From a virus: DNA of 20,390 nucleotides. A program made the translations under genes and the position numbers. Shown piece by piece: positions 6,380 to 11,122 of the stretch. The number at the start of each line of letters is the position of its first letter. The stretch's first letter is position 1. The notes below the pieces were generated by a model, which was given only the letters and a program-made list of their open reading frames with translations, ran no database searches and was not told where the DNA came from. The DNA lies in IMG/VR virus record IMGVR_UViG_3300042945_002165, positions 1 through 20,390 of that record. One strand, written 5' to 3'.

Positions 6380-6651
6380 GGCTTGGCCTCCAGTGCATCA
6401 TCAATGCTTTGCCGCGCTGCGGCTGGGATTGTCGCCAAGCCGTCCATGCGACAGTCGTCGTCTGCATCACGGACCATCTCCAAAACTGCCCGCAGCTTCT
6501 CGTTCTTCGCGCGCAGCCGCTCGACCTCCGCTTGCAGCTTGTCAATTTCAGACAGCATGACTTCTCGATCTTGATGTGCCCTACTAGGCTTGCCATCGTA
6601 CTGCATCTTGACATGCTCATGCCAGAGGCGGATCTTTGTAAGACGGTCCAT
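6376..6651 (-). CDS. Coiled-coil protein
   Basis: A 91-residue protein. Residues 33-62 form a clear coiled coil (LSEIDKLQAEVERLRAKN and on to LRAVLEMV), followed by an acidic patch (RDADDDCRMD) and a C-terminal helix ending in DDALEAKP. AAAGGAG precedes the ATG by 7 bases and the start overlaps the nuclease stop by one base (TGATG). It is one of several coiled-coil genes in the 6376-8896 block that share AEVERLR-type heptads and a DALEAKP/ETKEAKP-type ending. Such proteins usually dimerise; no enzymatic motif is seen. Confidence 0.75.
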   Translation of the reverse strand: MDRLTKIRLWHEHVKMQYDGKPSRAHQDREVMLSEIDKLQAEVERLRAKNEKLRAVLEMVRDADDDCRMDGLATIPAAARQSIDDALEAKP

Positions 6652-7490
6652 CACTCTTCTCCTTTCAATGATTGCCAATGGGGGCATACTGAAGATACGC
6701 TGCAATACTCTTCGCAGCGGAGGTAGGCTCCCTTGCGTGTCTCGATGTAGAGTTGCTTTGAGTCTTTGGCGTTGGCAATGAAGGCTTCCGCTTCGCCCTG
6801 GGTGTCGAAGAGTTTCACGGCAGTCTTCCTGCCATCCTTCATCACCGCTACCTTGGGTGCCTTGTACCACTGGTCTTCGGGGGTGCAGGGTTTGGGATCC
6901 TTGTGGAGGTTGACCCTCTCTGCAATGCGGGCCTCTGCTTCCTCCGCATCCCACAGGTTGATAGTCACTACCTGGACGGGAAGGGGCGGGTAGTCAAGGC
7001 TGCGCTGGGAGGATGCCTTATGCCAGTCCCGCAGGAAGGCCACGATCTGGAGGGCTTTGACCTCGACACCGTGGCGACGCAGCAGCATGGCGTAGGTGTT
7101 GAGTTGGTTTTCCCATTCTGACTCCACCAGTTGGTGCTTGAAGCGTGCGACGCTGGTGACCTTGTAGTCTTGGAGGATACCCTCCTCAAGGATCAGCCTG
7201 TCGAATTGCCCACTCAGGTTGACACCCTCGATGTGGGCGAAGAGACGCTTCTCGCTGATGGCTTGGTTGTCATAGCGAGACATCACTGCGTGGAAGCCAA
7301 CCCCAAGGAGGGATCCCAACAGATCGCTGGCATCCACTTCAATGCCGGGGTGCTTCTTCTGGAGATCCACCATGTAGGGTGGCTTCCACAAGGAGGTCGC
7401 GGTAATGTCGCTACCACCGTTGTCATATTCGTCAGCCTCCAAGGCGGCAACCATGGGGGCGGGAAGGTTGTACTTATTTGTCAGTTTCAT
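6651..7490 (-). CDS. Cas4/RecB-like PD-(D/E)XK exonuclease with probable Fe-S cysteines
   Basis: A 279-residue nuclease of the PD-(D/E)XK superfamily. The active-site series is present: His67, Glu80, Asp97 (GQFDRLI), Asp108-Tyr-Lys110 (QDYK) and Gln129 in the WENQLNTYAML helix. Four cysteines, Cys202 (PKPCTPEDQW), Cys259, Cys263 and Cys269 (RCEEYCSVSSVCP), are placed like the iron-sulphur ligands of Cas4/AddB enzymes. The likely role is degradation of DNA ends, yielding ssDNA for the Sak4-like ATPase and its SSB-like partner in the same array. The ATG at 7490 has AGGAAGAG just ahead. The first 60 residues are a helical lead-in typical of the phage members. Strand polarity cannot be told. Confidence 0.85.
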   Translation of the reverse strand: MKLTNKYNLPAPMVAALEADEYDNGGSDITATSLWKPPYMVDLQKKHPGIEVDASDLLGSLLGVGFHAVMSRYDNQAISEKRLFAHIEGVNLSGQFDRLILEEGILQDYKVTSVARFKHQLVESEWENQLNTYAMLLRRHGVEVKALQIVAFLRDWHKASSQRSLDYPPLPVQVVTINLWDAEEAEARIAERVNLHKDPKPCTPEDQWYKAPKVAVMKDGRKTAVKLFDTQGEAEAFIANAKDSKQLYIETRKGAYLRCEEYCSVSSVCPHWQSLKGEE

Positions 7491-7683
7491 TTCTCTTCCT
7501 CAGTCTGACACACTCGGGGAATCCCAAGTGCAAGTTGGCTGGCAACGTGGCTTTGATTTCCTGGTAGAGTTGGCGGCACTCCGCAACGCTGGGAGTCTCC
7601 GCTATTACTGCGACGCACTCACGGTGTCCAGGCTTTTCTCCAAGGGGACAGGCGAGGACGTGCAACGCGAACAGCATGAGCAT
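7474..7683 (-). CDS. Small cysteine-containing protein with hydrophobic N-terminus
   Basis: A 69-residue protein beginning with a short hydrophobic stretch (MLMLFALHVLACPLG) that could be a signal sequence; VLAC is close to, but not a perfect match for, a lipobox. The remainder contains three more cysteines (GHRECVAVIAETPSVAEC and PECVRLR) and would suit an oxidising compartment. It lies 79 bases inside the HTH gene and overlaps the nuclease start by 17. Ribosome sites AAAGGGG (10 bases) and GGAAAG (close) precede the ATG; the second ATG at 7677 is also possible. No function is assigned. Confidence 0.6.
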   Translation of the reverse strand: MLMLFALHVLACPLGEKPGHRECVAVIAETPSVAECRQLYQEIKATLPANLHLGFPECVRLRKRNETDK

Positions 7684-7922
7684 CTTTCCATCACCCCTTT
7701 GATTGCAATCTCGACACGGTTTCTTGCTTGCATTGCTTTCTGGATACGCCGCACTGAGTGGCTGACCTGATCAAATGTAAGATCCAGGATGCGGGCAATC
7801 TCCTTATCCCCTCTGGCTTGCATGATAAGATCCCGTACCTTCACATCGGTAGCGTTGAGAGATGCCACCTTCTGGGGTTTCTCAACTACCTCAGCCTTAA
7901 TGAAGTGTCCATTCCATCTCAT
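7605..7922 (-). CDS. Helix-turn-helix DNA-binding protein
   Basis: A 105-residue protein with a LuxR/sigma-region-4-like helix-turn-helix at about residues 27-75: KVRDLIMQARGDKEIARIL as the first helices and FDQVSHSVRRIQKAMQARN as the recognition helix and the one after it. It begins MRWNGHFIKAEVVEKP, a start typical of small phage HTH proteins. The last 25 residues (from MERCSCCSRC) read in an overlapping frame with the next gene and may be non-conserved. Its ATG overlaps the stop of an 18-residue membrane peptide (ATGA). It could regulate early genes; the target is unknown. Confidence 0.7.
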   Translation of the reverse strand: MRWNGHFIKAEVVEKPQKVASLNATDVKVRDLIMQARGDKEIARILDLTFDQVSHSVRRIQKAMQARNRVEIAIKGVMERCSCCSRCTSSPVPLEKSLDTVSASQ

Positions 7923-7975
7923 AGTAGGAATCCCACCAGCAATCCAAGGATAAGGGATATCAGAAAGACAGTCAT
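7919..7975 (-). CDS. 18-aa membrane micropeptide
   Basis: Eighteen codons encoding MTVFLISLILGLLVGFLL, essentially one transmembrane helix. AAAGGAGAAGAGAA directly precedes the ATG, nearly the same leader as for the gene starting at 6651. The start overlaps the stop of the gene before (ATGA) and the stop overlaps the start of the HTH gene (ATGA). This exact fit and the strong ribosome site argue that it is translated, despite its size. Function unknown. Confidence 0.6.
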   Translation of the reverse strand: MTVFLISLILGLLVGFLL

Positions 7976-8232
7976 TTCTCTTCTCCTTTCAGCTTGCTAT
8001 TTCTTGCCCTGCCGTAGGCATCTGCGAGGGCGCCTCGGCTGGCATTACAAAGATCAATCAACGCTGCTCTCAGCAACGCTGGTTCTTCTTTAAGTCTTTC
8101 GACTTCCGCGCGAAGCCGCTCGTTCTCGGCCAGCAGCCAGCCGCGATCTTCGTTTGCTTTGCCAGCATTGCCTGAGTTCAAGCTGTAGCCCGCATACCGC
8201 GCGCGGATTTCTGCGATCTTGTCGTCGGTCAT
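7972..8232 (-). CDS. Coiled-coil protein of MTDDKIAEIRAR type
   Basis: An 86-residue protein opening MTDDKIAEIRARYAGY, a pattern common in small phage proteins of unknown function, followed by EDRGWLLAENERLRAEVERL, a coiled coil, and a helical Ala/Arg-rich tail. It shares WLLAENERLRAEV-type heptads with its neighbours. Its ATG overlaps the stop of the preceding gene (ATGA) and its stop overlaps the start of the 18-residue peptide (ATGA). A longer frame to 8277 would run into the neighbour and lacks a ribosome site. Confidence 0.7.
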   Translation of the reverse strand: MTDDKIAEIRARYAGYSLNSGNAGKANEDRGWLLAENERLRAEVERLKEEPALLRAALIDLCNASRGALADAYGRARNSKLKGEEK

Positions 8233-8576
8233 GGATTGACCTCCAGTGCCTCTATTCCATTCTCCATAAATCGGCACCTTTCAACCGCTGACTTGACCTC
8301 AAGAGCCTCTATTCCCTTCTCCATGATTCTGCATTTTTCAACCGCGCCAACGCTGGTTTGGGGAACCCAGTAACGCAGCCCATCCAGAGCGTCCCGTAGC
8401 GCATCTCGCAGCCGCTCAACCTCGGCCCGCGCCTCGTCACGCTCGCGGGTCAGCTTTTCGATCTCATCTGCGGCCTCCCTCATCAGCAATGATCGAATGC
8501 GACATGGGCAGGATATTTCTATGCCTTTGAAGTCCGGCATGGTGACCCGCAGCCGTTGAGTGATGTCGTCGGTCAT
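8229..8576 (-). CDS. Coiled-coil protein with tandem 19-residue duplication
   Basis: A 115-residue protein, MTDDITQRLRVTMPDF, then a short cysteine pair (SCPCR), a coiled coil (LTRERDEARAEVERLRDAL) and two consecutive 19-residue units of pattern AVE(K/R)CR(I/F)ME(K/N)GIEALEV(K/N) at the C-terminus. The units are tandem copies at DNA level as well. The coiled-coil stretch is almost the same DNA as in the next gene upstream (8771-8802). Both ends are joined to neighbours by ATGA overlaps. No enzymatic motif is visible. Confidence 0.7.
   Translation of the reverse strand: MTDDITQRLRVTMPDFKGIEISCPCRIRSLLMREAADEIEKLTRERDEARAEVERLRDALRDALDGLRYWVPQTSVGAVEKCRIMEKGIEALEVKSAVERCRFMENGIEALEVNP
8234..8345. 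repeat. Imperfect 57-bp tandem duplication
   Basis: Two adjacent copies (about 8234-8289 and 8290-8345), with landmarks TTGACCTC, GCCTCTATTCC, TTCTCCAT and TTTCAACCGC in the same order and an exact 57-base (19-codon) period. The reading frame is kept, giving the repeated C-terminal unit of the protein encoded at 8229-8576. The copies have diverged at several positions, so this is not a very recent event. Confidence 0.8.
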
Positions 8577-8896
8577 GGCTTGGCCTCTTTGGTCTCTACG
8601 CCCGAATCGAAAGTCGCCAGCACGTCCGCGTGTGCATTCAGCCTGTCGTTGAGCGCGCACCACGGGTGGTCTGGATTGCTGGACGGATCTGGATGATGCC
8701 TGTTGAACCAGCGCAGAAAGTCGCGCGCATCGAGCAGCAACGTGTCGCGCTCTGCGCGCAGCCTCCCCCCCTCGGCCCGCGCCTCGTCGCGTTCGCGGGT
8801 CACCGCATCGAGCGCGGTCTGGAGTTGAGCGAGCGCCGTCTGTATCGCCGTTGCTTCCTCGGCGGTGATCACTAATAGCTCGACCCCTATTTTCAT
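8573..8896 (-). CDS. Coiled-coil protein
   Basis: A 107-residue protein: MKIGVELLVI, a long coiled coil (TALAQLQTALDAVTRERDEA and on through RLRAERDTLLLDA), then an aromatic segment DFLRWFNRHHPDPSSNPDHPW and a helical tail ending ETKEAKP. A 32-base stretch of the coiled coil (8771-8802) matches 8421-8452 of the next gene with two differences, so the two genes share recent ancestry or have exchanged DNA. AAGGA precedes the ATG by about 8 bases, and the stop overlaps the next ATG (ATGA). Function unknown. Confidence 0.7.
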   Translation of the reverse strand: MKIGVELLVITAEEATAIQTALAQLQTALDAVTRERDEARAEGGRLRAERDTLLLDARDFLRWFNRHHPDPSSNPDHPWCALNDRLNAHADVLATFDSGVETKEAKP

Positions 8897-8937
8897 TGTC
8901 CGTTTCCTTGTTTGCTTGCGTTAAATGCATCGCTCAT
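8893..8937 (-). CDS. Possible 14-aa micropeptide
   Basis: Fourteen codons (MSDAFNASKQGNGQ) behind AGGAGGATGAACG, with ATGA overlaps at both ends. The product is polar, unlike the membrane micropeptides. The strong purine run is also part of the coding end of the upstream gene, and the downstream gene has its own AAGGA, so this may be a chance frame that merely hands ribosomes on. Confidence 0.3.
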   Translation of the reverse strand: MSDAFNASKQGNGQ

Positions 8938-9185
8938 CGTTCATCCTCCTCCGGATACGGATCTCTCCCGTCCTCGATTTCGCGGCAGACTCGGCGCAGT
9001 TCATCGGCCTGGGCGGTCCTCTCGTCTGACCCTGCCGCCTCCGCCTCCGTCGCCGCCGCTGCCCACGCCGTCGCCCGCGCCGCCGTCGCGATGCGTTCTC
9101 GGCGGTCGCGTCGCCATTGCCTCGCGTCAGCCTCTAGCGCCGCATGAATCGCGTCGCGATCAAGATAGGGATCGGAATTACTCAT
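8934..9185 (-). CDS. Ala/Arg/Glu-rich helical protein
   Basis: An 83-residue protein, very rich in Ala, Arg and Glu (ARQWRRDRRERIATAARATA, then AAATEAEAAGSDERTAQADEL), predicted to be almost fully helical, with a strongly acidic end (DPYPEEDER). AGGAGA lies 7 bases before the ATG. Its DNA is much richer in G+C than the surrounding genes (runs of GCC/GCG codons), which suggests a different origin or expansion of Ala codons. It overlaps the zinc-ribbon gene by 8 bases. No family recognised. Confidence 0.65.
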   Translation of the reverse strand: MSNSDPYLDRDAIHAALEADARQWRRDRRERIATAARATAWAAAATEAEAAGSDERTAQADELRRVCREIEDGRDPYPEEDER

Positions 9186-9330
9186 CGTCTGTCTCCTCTG
9201 TGTGGCCTGATCCTTGGCATGTCGGGCACTCCTCCCTGTAGGGTTGATCGTGCCAACCAGTGGGGTAGTTGGCTGGGACGCGGGACCATAGGATGATGAA
9301 GCCCGCCCCGCCACATTCATTGCATGTCAT
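9178..9330 (-). CDS. 50-aa zinc-ribbon protein, DnaJ-type CxxCxGxG pair
   Basis: A 50-residue protein with two zinc knuckles of the type found in the central domain of DnaJ: CNECGGAG at residues 3-10 and CPTCQGSG at about 36-43, the latter followed by HTEETDDE. The four cysteines should bind one zinc ion. Between them is an aromatic linker (WSRVPANYPTGWHD). AGGTGA lies about 5 bases ahead of the ATG; the gene overlaps its upstream neighbour by 14 bases and the downstream one by 8. Phages often carry such single ribbons beside metabolic genes, possibly for protein or nucleic-acid contact. The role here is unknown. Confidence 0.7.
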   Translation of the reverse strand: MTCNECGGAGFIILWSRVPANYPTGWHDQPYREECPTCQGSGHTEETDDE

Positions 9331-9496
9331 AGGTCACCTGGATGTTGGCTAGGCGGCAAGCTAGCAGGAAATCGAAGGCGTCCTGGGTGTAGAACCCTTT
9401 CTCCTCATCGGCGAGGAGGGACCAATCCTTGTGGGGGAATTGCACCAATGCCAGGGCTGATGCAAGTCGCAAGACTAGATCAGAAGGGTGGGTCAT
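9317..9496 (-). CDS. Small unknown protein
   Basis: A 59-residue protein: MTHPSDLVLRLASALALVQF, then HKDWSLLADEEKGFYTQDAF and DFLLACRLANIQVTYDMQ. The helical, moderately hydrophobic composition suggests a small soluble domain, not a membrane segment. The ATG at 9496 is preferred over 9508 because GGAGA lies 6 bases before it. It overlaps its upstream neighbour by 17 bases and the zinc-ribbon gene by 14. No family recognised. Confidence 0.6.
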   Translation of the reverse strand: MTHPSDLVLRLASALALVQFPHKDWSLLADEEKGFYTQDAFDFLLACRLANIQVTYDMQ

Positions 9497-9656
9497 AGAG
9501 ATCTCCATTGAGGTGTCGCCGCATGTAGGTTTCCGCCATGGTGTAGTAGTGGAGGGCTAGGGTGCGGTTGCCTAGCCACTCCTCGTCACTTGCTTTCTGC
9601 TTCCAGTGTTTTGCTTTCTGCAATGTCGTTGGCATGGAGTAGGAGGAAGGCTTCAT
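9480..9656 (-). CDS. Small unknown protein (start uncertain)
   Basis: A protein of about 58 residues. Its reliable part is QKAKHWKQKASDEEWLGNRT followed by LALHYYTMAETYMRRHLNGD and LYDPPF, a compact two-helix arrangement. Candidate starts are ATG at 9656 (behind GAGGGG, very close) and ATG at 9635 (no ribosome site); a start at 9749 is open but would run almost entirely inside another gene. It overlaps the preceding gene by about 70 bases, so coupling is likely. Function unknown. Confidence 0.5.
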   Translation of the reverse strand: MKPSSYSMPTTLQKAKHWKQKASDEEWLGNRTLALHYYTMAETYMRRHLNGDLYDPPF

Positions 9657-9771
9657 CCCCTCTAACTTTACTCCAGCGTAGGAGTGTTTTGGTAAGCCGT
9701 GCAGCAATGGCATCACGTTGCTCCTCTGATAGAGTTTCAAAGTCGGCATCGAAGATTTCGGAGTCGCTCAA
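9586..9771 (-). CDS. Small acidic helical protein, TTG start
   Basis: A 61-residue protein read from TTG at 9771, which overlaps the preceding TGA stop (TTGA). GAGGGAAATCAA precedes it. The sequence is acidic at the start (MSDSEIFDADFETLSEEQRD), then helical with AIAARLTKTLLRWSKVRGDE and a terminal ESKTLEAESK. A non-ATG start with a stop overlap is consistent with reinitiation. No family recognised. Confidence 0.55.
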   Translation of the reverse strand: MSDSEIFDADFETLSEEQRDAIAARLTKTLLRWSKVRGDEAFLLLHANDIAESKTLEAESK

Positions 9772-10013
9772 TTGATTTCCCTCTTCACCTTTTGCAGTAG
9801 GATATCCCGCATGGCATTGTATGTTAACTCCAGCACCTTGACTTCATTGCCGGGAGGGGAAGTGTTAGCTATGAAGGAGAGCATAGAAGTTGTAAAGAAC
9901 CTCAGCGTCGTAGCTAAGATATCTGCGTCGTCTTTACCGCTATGCTTTTCCTCAAGATAATTCAGGATGGCAATGAACACTTCGTCTTCAGGAGTTTTGG
10001 TAGGGATTTTCAT
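9768..10013 (-). CDS. Unknown 81-aa helical protein
   Basis: An 81-residue protein with three likely helices (EDEVFIAILNYLEEKHSG, DDADILATTLRFFTTSMLSF, and KVLELTYNAMRDILLQKVKR). Its ATG overlaps the stop of the HExxH gene by one base (TGATG). No catalytic motif or membrane span is clear, although the middle helix is fairly hydrophobic. It looks like a helical-bundle protein; function unknown. Confidence 0.65.
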   Translation of the reverse strand: MKIPTKTPEDEVFIAILNYLEEKHSGKDDADILATTLRFFTTSMLSFIANTSPPGNEVKVLELTYNAMRDILLQKVKREIN

Positions 10014-10285
10014 CAGTGATGTCCACTTCTATCGCGGGCTTCGATTTCAAGGGGGTTGTCCCAATACCCATGGCGCAGCAGATACCACAGATAGAAGACG
10101 GTGAATCTGAAGACACCCAACCTTTCGATCTGCTCTACATGGATTGCTTCATGTTGGAGGAGACCGGGGTTTAGGTGGGGATCGTCCAGCATGTGGACTG
10201 TTTTCCAGGGGAGGGTGATTGCCCTGAAGCCGGTACGTTTCAGGTACCATGCCACCATAGGGTGGGCTGGGTATACGACACGCAT
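10013..10285 (-). CDS. Small HExxH metallopeptidase-like protein
   Basis: A 90-residue protein with a zinc-binding HExxH motif, LLQHEAIHVEQIERLG (His45, Glu46, His49), followed about 30 residues later by NPLEIEAR, whose Glu is a plausible third ligand. Between them is a hydrophobic, aromatic stretch (FRFTVFYLWYLLRHGYW) that could lie at a membrane. This layout matches the minimal core of zincin-type peptidases (an HE..H helix then E.EA), and similar small proteins occur in phages and bacteria. The substrate is unknown. AGGAGA stands 5-6 bases before the ATG. Confidence 0.65.
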   Translation of the reverse strand: MRVVYPAHPMVAWYLKRTGFRAITLPWKTVHMLDDPHLNPGLLQHEAIHVEQIERLGVFRFTVFYLWYLLRHGYWDNPLEIEARDRSGHH

Positions 10286-10300
10286 ATGGTTCTCCTGTAA

Positions 10301-10387
10301 TTAGATCCGGCGGTTGACCTGATTGACCGTCCATGACAGGCGGGGGGCACGGATCAGATCTTGCTGCTGTTGGATGCCGCCGGTCAC
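10301..10387 (-). CDS. Possible 28-aa peptide, GTG start
   Basis: In the 119-base gap between the rIIB-like and HExxH genes, one frame from GTG at 10387 encodes 28 residues (TGGIQQQQDL then IRAPRLSWTVNQVNRRI) and ends just before the AGGAGA of the next gene. The second half has a protein-like basic/aromatic composition, but no well-placed ribosome site is seen. Listed as a candidate only. Confidence 0.25.
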   Translation of the reverse strand: MTGGIQQQQDLIRAPRLSWTVNQVNRRI

Positions 10388-10404
10388 CCTCGGGAGGTGC
10401 CCCC

Positions 10405-11121
10405 TTAGGCGTAGGTGGTCTGGCTGGGGGTCGGATTGCTGGTTTCCGACAGAACCTTCAGCTTACAGACCCGCACCTTGGTATTCTTGTAGTCGATGGG
10501 GACGGAGACAACGTCGGCAGGATCCACCTCGCAGATGAGGGTGCGTTGCCCACCAAACTCCTTGAGGTATTCGTAGCTGCAAACGTGGAGACCGTGGCTG
10601 CACGTAGACTCGGGGTCATCATCGACAAGGCTGCGGTCCATGGTGTGGACAGAGCCGATGGTGTAGTGGTTACTGTTGCCGGTGTGGCAATCCCAGTAGT
10701 TGTCCTTCACCCTCTTGTAGAAGAGGAGATTGCCATCGGGGGTGATGGTGATCTTGTTGGTGGAGATGAAGCGCCACATCTGGTTGCGGCTACGCATCGA
10801 GGGGTTGGCAAGGAGGCGGCCAAGGAAGTTCATAAAGGGGGTAACGTCGAACCCCTGGCTACGCAACTCCAGGATGTGGGGGACGATGGCGTTGTCCAGC
10901 ACCTCACCCTTGTAGGTGATGGTGTTGCCAGAGATCACCAAGCCGGAAGCCCAGGAAGCCACCGCAGTAACGGGAGACATCAACTCAACGGCAGCATCCC
11001 AATTCCCGTTGCGGAGGTGGGTCTTGACCTCCTCGAAATTGGGGTGGGATCCATCGATGGTGATGGGTTGGTAATCCTTGAGGATGGTGACGGTGTCGTT
11101 GGTGATGAGGTAGGGATACAT
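10405..11121 (-). CDS. rIIB-like protein
   Basis: A 238-residue protein directly after an rIIA-like gene. Its second half has the features of phage rIIB-like proteins: MWRFISTNKITITPDGNLLF (about 117-136), YKRVKDNYWDCHTG, a long stretch with SVHTMDRSLVDDDPESTCSH, and GLHVCSYEYL, then CEVDPADVVSVP and a KVRVCKLKVL end. In T4 the rIIA/rIIB pair is membrane-associated and lets the phage withstand superinfection exclusion by a resident prophage; whether this protein does the same is inferred. The start at 11121 has AAAGGA about 8 bases ahead and follows the rIIA stop with one base between (TGA-T-ATG). Confidence 0.8.
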   Translation of the reverse strand: MYPYLITNDTVTILKDYQPITIDGSHPNFEEVKTHLRNGNWDAAVELMSPVTAVASWASGLVISGNTITYKGEVLDNAIVPHILELRSQGFDVTPFMNFLGRLLANPSMRSRNQMWRFISTNKITITPDGNLLFYKRVKDNYWDCHTGNSNHYTIGSVHTMDRSLVDDDPESTCSHGLHVCSYEYLKEFGGQRTLICEVDPADVVSVPIDYKNTKVRVCKLKVLSETSNPTPSQTTYA

Positions 11122-11122
11122 A

